DNA from: Auanema rhodensis
Lineage: Eukaryota > Nematoda > Chromadorea > Rhabditida > Rhabditidae
DNA: 64,000 nucleotides
NCBI GenBank assembly: GCA_964057225.1
Contig: OZ059898.1
Span: 5,208,001-5,272,000 of the forward strand
Direction: 5' to 3'
The position numbers and the translations under genes are program-made. A model generated the notes under the pieces. That model was not told the DNA's origin. It saw only the letters and a list, made by a program, of their open reading frames with translations, and did not search any database. Positions 35,287 through 47,206 of this stretch are shown here, piece after piece. Each line of letters begins with the position of its first letter. The first letter of the stretch is position 1.

Positions 35287-38200
35287 CTCTGATCATCTCT
35301 CGATTATTCTTACTATCTCATTCGTTTTGCTCAACAAACGGAGCTAGCGCTTATTAGATGCTCCGATTAAATATATTAATTACAGTTGGAAAAACACACA
35401 TCATCTTTTAGGTGAAATGATGACATTGACATAACATGCTGTTGTTTCTATCATTGAAGCCTACTTGCAAACCTAAAAGGCCTTGAAACAGAATGTTATT
35501 TCAACTTCAGACTAATTTCCTCTTTCATACTTGGGTATGCATCATCAGAATGCTAAGCGTGCTCAAGATGGTCAACCTGAACTTCGAGTGAAACTGAGAA
35601 CAAACTCTTCCTGGTCCGGAATCAAAATAAAATAAAACTGAACAGCAGCATTACAGTTCAACAAATGGCACACTCTTTATTGAACGTTTATAAACATTTT
35701 CATGACTGTCTCACCTCTTCATAACAATGAGGTCCGGTTCTCTCAAATGAAAAACTCTTGAGCTTCGTTTCGAAATTTGAGATTTCGGTTATTTAATTGC
35801 CGTATTTTCATTATCTTTACATTTTTCTAACGAAATTTGAAGATTAAATCTTACTTAAAGGTACGTGAAATTCAGGGTTTTTATATCATTTTTACAATTA
35901 TTTTTCGGGCAGAACGGTTGGTTGTTAAGTAATTTTATACAAAGCATATGTGTTGTTGTTTCACATTCTCACATTTTTCATCTATTTATGTTTCATAAAC
36001 ATGAAAAAAAAAGTTTTTTTTTCTTTAAATTTAATTGGAATATGATCTATCATGGTCGTTGAAACTTTGAACTCCATAGAAACGGATACCCAGGTGCACA
36101 CTGAGCGGCCTTTTATAAGATATAATTTATTCAAAATTTATGTTTGTCTGTAGCTTAAATCTATATGAGCTTTGCAGCTTTTTTTTTATTCTTTTCTTTG
36201 TTCTCATGTTTACGTAAAAGTTTATGTTTGAAGAAAGCATTATTCTATCAAAAAAAAGGTTTTTTTTTCATAATTTTCATGAACAAGAGTTTTTTTAGTT
36301 TTTAAAAAGTATATATTATATATACATACATATAATTAGTATATATAAAATAGTTTTTTTTGAAGAAAAAAAACAAATAATAAATAATTGAAGGAAAATA
36401 CATTAATTTTGAGCATAATCAGTACATTTTTCATAATATCAAGTTTTGTTTGATGTTCAAAAGTCATGCCACAAATAAATAAAATAGTTTATTTAAATAT
36501 TTAACTTATGAACGGAAAAGGATGTTCAACGTGAATATCCGGAAAACTCTCACATTTGATCGGCGTGTCATGAATCTCCTTCTCAACTTCCACGCCTCCA
36601 TCCACCAGTTACATTCTTGCAAAATTCATATTAGATTTCTTTTTTGATTTTTAACATCTTAATGCACATTTAAATATTTTTTCCTCATATACATCTCGTT
36701 AAATATTCTGAGATGATTATAAAATAATTAATGATAATTATTTTTAGAGGAAACAAAAACATAAAAGGTCATTAGGACAAACAGTAATATATATCCAAAT
36801 ATTTTCTATTCAAAGTTCTTATATTGGTGTCATATCTCTCATAATCTCGAAGAAAATTATGTGAACTCGCTTTGCCAAGTTTATTTCCTTTTCAATTCTT
36901 ATAGCCTGATTTTAGCATCTACTAATATATTCATTTTTTTTACTTCCACCCTCAATCTTTTTACTTATTTTCTTACTCATATCCCGGAATTCCTCCTCTT
37001 CCTCCTACACTTCATTTTACCGATCCTGCCATCAGAAATTATCCACATTTTCTAGTTTTTCTTGATAATTTCTCTTTTTTTAGGAAAGCTGCTCCACCCA
37101 CATGTATTTATTTGGGCGTGATAGTCAATTATATATTCATAGCTTTCATTAATGATCTGACAGCTTTCATAATTTATAGAGGCTTACAAGGTGAAATTGG
37201 GATTTCCCAGAATGCTCTTCTTCTAAGCAGCTTAACAGAACCACCTACCGGAACGTTTATTCGGCTCAAAACTCATAGCAGCTAAACAGTCACTATTTAT
37301 CAGCATCATCTTCATTGAATAGCATATATTAATGACCTAATACTCAAACTTTTATTTTTACACCATTATGCAACGTTTTCAAACTTTATTTTACTTTTCG
37401 TTATATGTACTTACAACATATAAATCGAGACTCAAAACGGCCACTATCCTGATACTGAAAGCTGACACCTTTTCTTAGTTCATCCTCTTCTTTCTCGGTT
37501 CTTTTAATACAACTGCTGTCATCCACATTTCTGGTGTCCGTTTATAGTACTTTAAAGTATGTTAATGTGAAAAACATAAAGTGTCTCTTTGATGTTACCA
37601 TGGACGAGGATGTTTGTAATGATAAAGATTCTCAGTTATTCGTCATCATCGTATTTAGATTTGCAGCTTTGCACGAGAATTCATGCACGTCTTCCACTTT
37701 CTTCTGTAATTCATTGATAATACATAAGAATTCATTCTTTGCAGATTTTATTCTTATACATTATAAACTCACACGATGTTTTATTTCGTTTATATATTTG
37801 TGTTTTTAATAATTATAACCTATATAATGACATTTTCACTTTAAAAGGTTCTTTTTTACTTTGTGGTTATAAATACATATTCTACGTATTCATATATACA
37901 TTTCCTTGTTTTTATGGTTGCTAACAAAGAAATTACTGTTACAAATCATATTTCAATATTTCCTTTACTTATTCTTTTTCTTCCGCTTCTTCATTTAATC
38001 ATGAACTTTAAATTGGCTTTAAAATAGTTCATTCAACGTGCATTTTACTTTCATATTTTCCTAAAGGTTAAACTATCAAGTCAAAAAATTTTAACTTTTT
38101 TTATCTTTACTAGTTTACCTTGTATCTATATCTTATTGTCTATTGGTAGTATACATCTATTCATCACTTTGACCTTTCCTAGCCAAGTATATATGGCTTA

Positions 38201-40460
38201 TTCGTCATTAAAGAGCCTTTACTCACCCATTACCAATATTTCGGAGACATTCCGCCTAATTGCATACTTAATTGGCCCACACAACAAAAAGTTTAGGTTA
38301 CATCCAGGAAGCGTACATACTTTTCTTCCTTTCTTCTTTTTCTGTCACAAGTACTGCTTGTTCTTAACACCCATCTTTATGAAGCTATTTTCAAATGAAC
38401 CCCTTTTCCTGGAAACTTTCTTTTTTTGATTTCACACAACGTGTTTATGATTAAAATTAATTTTTTTTCTGTCGTACAATCAAAACGGCTGAGTAGTCAC
38501 CATCGCCTCTGTTTTTCAGATAGTTCTCATCTTCTATCAGCAGTCTAATTCATCATCTTACGATTTTATTTTTATTATTCATTTATTTTTCATTCATTAT
38601 CTCATTACTCTCATTAGTATTGGTTTTTGTTTCTTAGTTTATGCGTTCCGTTTGGAGATCGCACTTCTCTGATCATCCACCCTCTTACTCTTTTCTCCTT
38701 AAAACTCTGACGAGAAAAGACAAATCGAGTTCATATGTAACAATCTAATTTTCAGTTCCTCTAGTTCGAACTTGTTGCTCTTTGATCACGCTCATAAACT
38801 TATAGTTGAAATGTCTCTTAATTAAACAGAATATAAAAACAGTTTTAAAATTCTATGTAAAGATTATGAATTATATTTCTTTATTCATCATCATCATAAT
38901 GGTCGATTTTTTACAATTTCAAACATCAAAAACTATTTCTTCTTTTCTTTCAAAATGATGAAGAAAACAGCATATCGGTCTTCAAAATCGAGGATGATCC
39001 TCTATCGTTTAACTTTCAATGGCTATATATCCTATAAACAATTATTTTTATACTTTCACCTATTTTTTCATTTAATATATAAATATGTAAATGTATTTTT
39101 ATTCATTACTTTATTGGTGGCAGTTTCTTTCTTTCTTTTTTGTTTAAATTTGTATTTGTGTTCCTTGCTGATTGAACATTGCTCATCAGTATTAGATAAA
39201 ATAGAATTAATTAATTTCTAGTGTATTTATCTAATATGTTCTTCTGATATAGAACTATATAATTTTTCTTTAAATCTGTCATGTTATTCATTTTTTTTTA
39301 TTTTTGAGTAAAAAAAGCGAAAAAAATACTTTTTTTTCTCACAAATTTCAATGCAAGTACTATAACTACAAACTTCTGAACTATTCATATTTCAGAAAAT
39401 TCTTATGTATTTTCTATGAGCGTATTTGAGAAATATACATATGCACCTTTACAGATGGCAATTGTTTGTTAAAGCAAAAAAAAGTTTTTGATAGTTTTAA
39501 CGAAGAAGTATATGAAAAGGATTTACTTTCTTATGAAAGTAAAAAACTAAACGACTGAAGAATTGAGTTAAATTCATGAGTTACAAAAAAAATTAATTTC
39601 CACCTCTTCATCTGATCGTTCATGACTTCCAGAAATATTTGCACATTCAACACACCAATGACGCAAAATAGTAACTAGCAAGATAATTTGATTGATTAAA
39701 TATGTGCAACATATCTCTATAATGTTTTTCCTCTTTTAGTTAATATGAGGGGGTGATCGCGAAAATCTCTTGAATTTGCTTATTTTCCACCTGACCACCG
39801 CATACATATACTCGATATGCCATTAACAAGGGGGAAAACTAATTTATAATATTGGTCATATCACTTTGTTTCATCTTTTTTTTTCTATTCCTGTTGGTCA
39901 TTCTTGAAAGCATATACATATATCTAACTATATAATATATTGAATATCGTAAAATCATATATTCTACTCACATGCTCATAAGTCTCATCGTTATTCTCTT
40001 CTTATGTTTTAGTTTTTTGTATACTGCATTTCAATCAGCTTCTTATCATCATATCGATATTCATTTTAATATTTTTTTTATTATTATTATAAAATATTTA
40101 ATATTTATATTATGAATATGTATACTTGCATAACAATATATATATTTTTAATTTTTTATTCTTCTTACAGCTGCAAAATTCGTCATTTTTTTCAGGAAAC
40201 TTTCTATAGCTTTATCTTTGTCATTTTTACCCTCATTATTGGTATTTATCTTGCTCAACAATTTTTTAAAATGTTTTTGCTTCACCTTCAATTGTGTCAG
40301 ATTTAATTGGTCATTTTATAACAATAATAATTTTCACTTCTTTATAAAAAATTTTATGAGTAAATCCTACAACTCGATGCTTATTTCTAAGTCTATGTGA
40401 TATATATGCATATATATACATATATATTCCTTTTTTTTTAGGTAACAAAGGCGGATTCCG

Positions 40461-42431
40461 ATGCTGAACGCATCGTTCTTAATATTTGTGGTGCTCATGG
40501 TGGCAAATGTACGAGCACAAGAGAATGTCATTGACATGGATGCAACAGGTATGAAACAATTTCTTAAATTTAAATTAAATATTGAGGTCAACCTAATTAT
40601 ATATATTTGAATTTATAATTCTGAAAATTTATTTTAATTTTAAATTTCTATATATCATAACAGTTTATTATCTTCTTCCTTGTTTATTTGATCTAATATG
40701 CTTTTCTAATTTTGGTATGCTGAGAAAAGTAAATGTTGTTCTGCACCTGTTTCAAAAATGCCACCACTGCTTATCCTTTATAATTCAGTTCTCCTTCTAA
40801 AACAAATTCTGAAAATCTTTGAAATCAATTAACTATAACATATACAAATACGCAATTACGAGAACATAAATAATAATGATAAATTTTTATTAATATAAAA
40901 CTTATTCTTACTTAAATAATCCCAATGAGAAAATGTAACATTTGGATCAGTTATATTTGAAAGATCATGTGAATATCTTATTTGTATTAATTTAGACCCC
41001 GCAAATGAGCCAGAGGACGTTTATGTAGTTGGACTGCCGGATGTGCTAGCGCTACGAGACTCTGCGGTCTACGAAAAGCGAAAAGTGATGCCGTTCTCAG
41101 GAGGTAACGTAGATAAACCTACACGTGCGATTTGATTCAAAGAGTGTTATTTATTGCTTAGAATTAGGTATTAACAGAACATAATGTCATCTGCATGCCA
41201 GTTCTTAGTTATATATATGTATATGTGTGTCTATTATATCTGTCTGGTGCAATCGACTTGAATGAAAAGAATGATGTCAACAGAACTTGCCATGAAGTCA
41301 TAATATATTGCGATGACGTGAAATGCTTGTTGCGGGAAGAGTCGAGATCAAGAAAGATGCAACCACGAGTTGAGATAAAGGAGATAGAAGAGGAGATAGA
41401 AGGCAATTGGAGGATTGTTAGAGTGGAATTCAAGAAAGTCATTCATCAAAATGCAGATTGTACAGATACGTGATGAAAATTCATAATATTGGTACATATT
41501 AGCTAGCTATCATCTTCCTATATAGCATTTTAAGAATAATCGTCCACTAGCACGTTCATAAATAAATAAAAAAACGAAAAATAAAAACATAAAAACATGG
41601 TTTTCTAATTAGGGTATCAATTTAACGAAAAAAAAAATATATAAACCAAAAATCTTAAGCAATATGTATATATGAACTTTTTCCAGGTATGTATGGTAAA
41701 CGAGCAGCTAATATGCCGTTTTCTGGTGGTATGTACGGTAAAAGAGGAGCAGTAATGCCATTTTCTGGAGGTAAACTAACTTTATCACATTTTTTCCGTA
41801 CATAGATAAAGACAAATGAAACATATGCAATTTTTGTAAATATATAAGACAGAGTTAACTTATTGTTCGATTTGCAGGCATGTATGGAAAAAGATCGGAT
41901 GTGATGCCTTTTTCAGGAGGAATGTATGGCAAACGTGCAGCAGTTATGCCATTTTCAGGAGGTATGTCTAAACAGTATATAATTATAATTCAAAAACTGA
42001 TTACATACTTATTACATTAATTATATAATTATATATTTTTTGCTGATATAGTGCGTAAAATTTTTATTGCCATATGTGAAGGCATAGCGCTTCCTAGTGT
42101 TGCATTATTTTTGCTGCTTGCGTGATAAAACGCGGTTGATTCCGCTGTTTAATTTTCTCGGCATGATACTTCTTTCTAAAAATTTGTTTTTAGGAATGTA
42201 TGGAAAAAGATCTGGTAACATGCCTTTCTCTGGGGGGATGTATGGAAAACGAGGACAAATGTTTTTAACTGGTGATTAAATTTTGATATCTATCAGAGTA
42301 ATAATAAAGAATTTGCAGAGTTATATGGTAAAAGAGCAGCAACCATGCCGTTCTCTGGTGGAATGTATGGCAAGCGAGCTGACCGTTACATCAGGTCTCC
42401 CATGCCTCTTAGTGGTGGTTTTTACGGATAA
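40461..42431 (+). CDS. nlp-10: NLP-10-type neuropeptide precursor, 6 exons, 184 aa
   Basis: Exons 40461-40548, 40996-41103, 41687-41770, 41878-41961, 42194-42271 and 42319-42431 total 555 nt. A signal peptide (MLNASFLIFVVLMVANVRA) leads a secreted prohormone. KR-cleaved peptides follow: seven copies of XnMPFSGGMYG, one divergent GQMFLTELYG, and a terminal SPMPLSGGFYG that ends directly at the stop. Each has a C-terminal Gly for amidation. The same repeat (MPFSGGMYG, IPFSGGMYG) defines C. elegans NLP-10. Four of the five introns (2 to 5) are phase 1; introns 2 to 4 fall in the second Gly codon of SGG, and intron 5 falls at the matching point of the divergent peptide. Exons 3 and 4 are each exactly 84 nt, suggesting exon duplication. 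Maturation needs prohormone convertase, carboxypeptidase and amidating enzymes. The 47-nt last intron is inferred from frame; without it the protein would stop at 42279. Confidence 0.94.
41195..41473 (+). CDS. Possible 92-aa nested frame in the second nlp-10 intron
   Basis: This frame lies wholly between exons 2 and 3 of nlp-10, on the same strand. Its second half is clearly richer in GC than the neighbouring introns. The N-terminus is hydrophobic (SYIYVYVCLLYLSGA), like a signal peptide. The rest is charged, Glu/Lys/Arg-rich, with four cysteines further on and no dibasic peptide repeats. I recognise no family. It could be a nested small secreted protein, an alternative nlp-10 exon, or chance. 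I see no clear acceptor just before it. Confidence 0.3.
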   Translation: MPVLSYIYVYVCLLYLSGAIDLNEKNDVNRTCHEVIIYCDDVKCLLREESRSRKMQPRVEIKEIEEEIEGNWRIVRVEFKKVIHQNADCTDT

Positions 42432-43356
42432 GCTTAAACGAAACAAAGTTACCCAGCTCTGGTTTCTTCATCATTGCTGAATGTTAATCAGTTTACAATA
42501 TAGCAACAGCAGCATCAGTTTTCATAACTCTACTTTTCGCAATGTCACATAAAACCCTGTAACTGTCTATGTTAATCTCACTTCCTTTCTGTCAGAATCT
42601 GTTTCATCATCATATTAACCTATTTTGTGTTGAAAATGACACTTCTCTGGTATTTTCAACTAGGGAATACTTGCACCTCCCTAAGACATTTTGTTGTTCT
42701 TATTCCTTACTATCATGTCGTCATTAGCAGGCCTTTTATAGTTATCCAAACCAATCTATGTCAGTATAAGATCAGCCTCATTATCTCATCATGTTGCCGT
42801 TACAAATATCGCCTCAACGCGTATACACGCATCCAACATATATACCGTCTTCATATGTTGCTTTAAACAATAAGGCTTCTCGAATTTATTTGTCATCATC
42901 GGTACATCCAACACAATAGATCCAAGTTGATTAAAGAGATGTATATGTTATATACCTGTTTTTTTCATGAATATTTTCTGGTGGCATCATAAACTACATT
43001 AAATATTTGATTGAAAACAAAAAAAATCTGGACTTTATATTGAAACTTCTACAAATTGCGAGGCACATGAATTAAGGCTAGGAGTGGTCAATATACTAGC
43101 TATACAATAAGGCAATTTAAATTTTGTGTATCAATGACTCACTTCCTTTTCCTGAGAATCTAGATTTAGACCACAAAAAGTAGAAAGACGGTCAAAAATG
43201 GCAAGGTATACAAATTCCACACATTATCAGCCACATAATTTGAGAAAGTATATGAAAAAATGTATATACAAAAATCCAGCTAAAGCAGCATTCTAAAGAT
43301 CTTACAACCTATGATATCACATACCTAGGAATTCAGTTATTAGAAATGGCAATAGA
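42432..43356. other. Convergent 3' intergenic region, nlp-10 / ttll-4
   Basis: No gene. The two flanking genes end toward each other across about 925 bp, so this holds both 3' UTRs. Open frames here (for example 42627-42866) have no recognisable features. Confidence 0.5.
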
Positions 43357-46300
43357 CTATAAAAAGTTTTCTTTCTCATCAGTCACATAAACTTTATTCC
43401 CCATATGACCTTGGCGACATAGCTTTTCTAAGCGTGTTATGCCTACACTCCTGTCAAACTCTTGCTCAATTTGCCACTGTTGCAGCATAAGATTAGCATA
43501 AATCGGGTCCAAAAAGTATCTATAAAGCAATTTTCAAAGAAATAGGAAGATAAAAGCTCACTCTTGCATATAAGCTGTTTCGGCAGTAGGAAAAACTAAT
43601 TCGAAATTGCCTTTTCGTCTCAATTCATCTATAACATTAATGGAGAATTATGCTTAAGAGGGTGGACAACAACATACCCTCAAATTCTACAAGCATCCTC
43701 ACATCTTCAGGTGTCAAACGTTTTAGAATTCTTTGATTCATTTTTTTATCGCTTCTATATGCCTCTACCCAAGCGTTTTCTTTCTTAAACGAAACAATAG
43801 AAAATAGTAGGCATAAGTATAATTACTGTTAATTGTTCATCAGATTTGGGCCAGTTCCTTGGCTTGGTACTATAGTCAGCTTTCACCAGTTCGTCCGGAC
43901 TAAACATCGCGTTTGGTTCTTTTTTTGAAGTTTAGTTAGATTACCTAGGAGGAACATATATCCCAGCCATGTTGAGTACGTCTTTTGCTAATGGAGCTTT
44001 GACCGCAATATCAAGTGAAGTTCCCGAATGTAGGGACGGCGAAATATTGACCTGAAATTCGTTTATTACATTTTAGAGAAATTTTAAAAAGAAATTGCCT
44101 CTAAAAGCCAGGGTCTTAGGTCTTCATCTAAGAGAATATCAATTCCAAACAACTCGTGGCATATAAACCTAAATTGAATTTAATCAATTTTCCCAGATAT
44201 GAAAATAAAAATACCCATATTTTAAATATGTTTGCATATGTTCTCGTATAGGCTTTTCGCATGATATGAAAGCCTTTACTATAACATCTTCTATACGTTG
44301 GCGTACTTCAGCAGAATTAATATTCTATATAAGCAAATAATCATAAAAATGAAGGCAACTATTCATTTGGCCTACTTTTTCTTCAAAATACTCCCACAAT
44401 TCAGATAAAGTCCACTTGGGCACTGGTGAGTCTAAAACTCCATCTTTCTCAGCTAATTTGTTAATGCTATAGTTTGTTAAATGCATATATTTATTAGAAA
44501 CAGAGGATAAACAAGTAGAGTATCTGAAAAAAAATTGTTTTTATACAGGGTGGGTAAAGAGACTTACTCAACACTAGCAAAACGTACTAGACCTTCGTTA
44601 TATATATATACCCTCAATGGTTCCAAAGAAGGACAATAAGCATAGAATCGAAGATCGAACTTTGCTCCATTAATAGTCAAAGGACGATGAATATAACTTT
44701 AAAAACAAACTAAAAGTTTTTCAAAAATTGGACTACATACTGTTGAGCTATCAGTGGAGTTTTCAATGATATATCTTTCATCTTATTAGTTACAGAGATT
44801 CCAGTACCTCGAGCACTTGCCGGCTAAAGAAGTCGAGAATTAATAATTTAAAAGGAAGGAAAAGGATGCTCACTGGTTTTATTATAACATATCTCTCCGG
44901 ATGGCCTGCTAGATACTCTTCCAAAGCTTTCTGATATTTGCAAGACATTTTAAAAGCACATTATGAAGAAAAAACCTTTTCTTTAGGAAGTATATATGTT
45001 CTTGGTATTATATCGAAATCATCTTCAAAATGTTTTTGCTGCTTTTCTATATGCATCCATAATCGATCTTTTCTACCGATATGGAAAGCTCCAGGAAAAT
45101 GATTGACCTAAATGTTCATAAAATTATCGAAGCACTTCAAAATGTTCAAACCTTTTGATAAGGCATCATTGTTTTATATTGGATACTTTTTAAATGACGT
45201 CCCCAATATCCTATATAAAAAAGAGTCTCATCAACAACCTACAACAAAAAAAATATATTACAAATGATTTAATCACAATGATTTGCATACCGTAAAATGA
45301 CTTGCAGCTAAAGATTGTCGCATTACAATGGGTAGCAGACTATTATGACACCAATTCAAACGAGAACATATTTTGCGGTTTGGCTTGCTAACTATAAAAG
45401 AAAAAGTATATGTATAAACATATATATATATATATATATATATATTACCTTTAGTTCCTTTTGTGTAAAAACGTATGGTAGGCGGAACACCTGTGAATAA
45501 ACTGCTACGGAGGAATGGCTGAGGTTCATTAGACGCTCGATTTTTTGACAGACAGCTAGAAACTAGGTCTGTAAGCCCGCACATTGACTTCTCATCTGAA
45601 AAGAATATCGAAAATCAATTATGCTTCAAAAACAGTAATAAAATTGGTCCTTAATAGGCCTAACAAAAATATTAATTACAACAACAACCAATCAAAACAG
45701 TCGTTGAGCGTATTAAGGAAAGGGCAATATTTCAATTTTAAGAAAAAAATAAAAAACTGGGATTAAAGGATTTGTTTTGAAAAAACGGGTTCGTAATGTT
45801 TGCAGTTAGCAGATAAGACACATAGTGACATAAGAAAACTACACATTGGTTCCAAACTTGAGCTTAGAGAAAGGATGGGAACGCCAATAAGTGGATGCCC
45901 GGAGACAGCTTGAAGCGAAAAAGCACGTTTTCATTTGGAAGTAGTATACATCTTCAAAAGAAAAGAAACATAACTTAAAACGGCAGAGGAAAAGGGATAA
46001 TAGAATATTTTAATAGTTAAATGGAAAACGTAGGTGTAATGTAGGATTGAAAATGAGAATATTCCAAGGTGAGCTTAAAGTGAACTAAACGCTTTTACTA
46101 GACTGCAGCACAACAATTCCTCGAGGAAAACAGAGTTGTACACTGCTTGAAGGACGGAAAAACGCTAAATAGCAAAAAATGGAACGTGATACAAATAGAA
46201 TGAGATGAAATTTACATGAAAAGAAGGATCTATTCTTTACGACTTTGAAGAAGAATAAGAAAATAAACAAGGATTATAGAGACATTTATGCAAAACTCTC

Positions 46301-46697
46301 CTATAAGAGTATAAAGAAAGAGGCAAATGAATTCATTCAAATAAGGATGAAGTAGTACGAAAGAGTAAAGTTAATACCACTCTCTCAGCTGCCAAACATC
46401 AATCAGAATTGCGAACAAAGGCAAATTGACGATTTCGCGATTTATTTTACTTTACGAACTCAACTCTTTGTTAGTAAAAACATCAAAAATTAATTTTTTT
46501 TAACCATTTAAACTGCTAGAAGGGAGAAATTCGTAATGTTAAACAAAACGTTTTAAGAACTCTAAGGATCAATATAGAATTTTTGAGTAAAACTAAGCAG
46601 ACAAAGAAATCTTACCTTCAGCATCAGCAACATGATCCCCATCTGCAGAAGAACGTGAGGAACTCGGTAGACCCGAGTCACAAGAGATTGTGTCCAT
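43357..46697 (-). CDS. ttll-4: Tubulin polyglutamylase, TTLL4-like, 16 exons, 553 aa
   Basis: Exons: 46697-46616, 45595-45449, 45391-45291, 45238-45152, 45107-44976, 44930-44874, 44823-44741, 44696-44568, 44523-44376, 44324-44215, 44168-44099, 44051-43945, 43899-43827, 43783-43678, 43628-43562, 43519-43357; 1662 nt. The enzyme adds glutamate chains to tubulin tails. TTL-domain hallmarks: LFTGVPPTIRFYTKG near the N-terminus, KPPASARGTGI for ATP, DLRFYAY, YMHLTNYSINK and the Mg-binding WLLEVNISPSL. The TTLL4-type tail (LTPEDVRMLVEFEDELRRKG) follows. Intron 11 uses a GC donor (GAG/GCAATT). Intron 1 is about 1.0 kb, against about 45-60 nt for most others. Intron 12 has 45 nt and needs the TTTAG acceptor at 43900-43901; the nearer AAAG would break the frame. 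An acceptor lies 4 nt before the ATG. Confidence 0.93.
45420..45446. repeat. (AT)n microsatellite inside a ttll-4 intron
   Basis: Pure alternating TA runs from the middle of intron 2 almost up to its donor site at 45448. Confidence 0.75.
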
Positions 46698-47206
46698 TCA
46701 CTATAATAAACAAAATAAATAATTATATAACTTGACTATATAAACACATGAACATTTTTTTCAATTAGCCGAAAAGAACAAACTGTGTTGCTAACCGATA
46801 AAATTGTAGCTGAAGAGAGCTTACGAATGTAACTTTCAAAAATCAATGGCTATAAAGCTAGAACCAGATGGGAGACGAGAGATATTTCTAAGATTACGCC
46901 TTTCAACAAGGCTGTGTAAGAAGAGCCAACAAAGAGTGCAACAAAGCGGACTCTTGTTCTGAAAATTTCTAACGTCACCTCTACAGCTACGAAACTACCG
47001 GTTATAAGATAAGCAAACGCTGAACATTGTAACCTTCTATGCAATATTCAGGAGATTTAAAAACTCCAAAAAAATTTTCAACATCAGTCGTTGACAATAT
47101 TTATAAACGTTAAATGAAAACATGGTATCAATGAATAGTAACCATAATTGCTTAATATTAATGAGATTGTTAGGTCAAATGATTACAAAATAATATGCAC
47201 ATAAAA
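46698..47206. other. Spacer between the SMARCD and ttll-4 genes
   Basis: About 510 bp without an exon. Both flanking genes run on the minus strand, so this holds the SMARCD 3' UTR and the ttll-4 upstream region. A minus-strand open frame at 46850-47044 has no family features. Confidence 0.5.

Larger units (their letters stand above)
16658..40441. other. Long gene-poor region between the retroelement and nlp-10
   Basis: About 24 kb with no exon, tRNA or rRNA that I can support. It is AT-rich with many microsatellites: GA-type on the plus strand up to about 29.8 kb, then TC-type from 30.7 kb on. Open frames of 60 or more codons are all minus-strand from 17.5 to 24.4 kb and all plus-strand from 26 to 40.3 kb, and all look like simple-sequence translations. 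A strong acceptor at 40440-40441 ahead of nlp-10 suggests that an upstream 5' exon of that gene, or a trans-splice site, exists. Regulatory DNA and long introns are the likeliest content. Confidence 0.5.

Noticed and set aside
37534..38429. Plus-strand open frames of about 60-97 codons upstream of nlp-10
   Set aside because: Base composition is like the surrounding non-coding DNA and no conserved motif or exon chain could be built.
43919..43944. A 26-nt micro-intron in ttll-4 ending at AAAG
   Set aside because: It would shift the frame to an early stop. The acceptor TTTAG at 43900-43901 gives a normal 45-nt intron and restores the frame.
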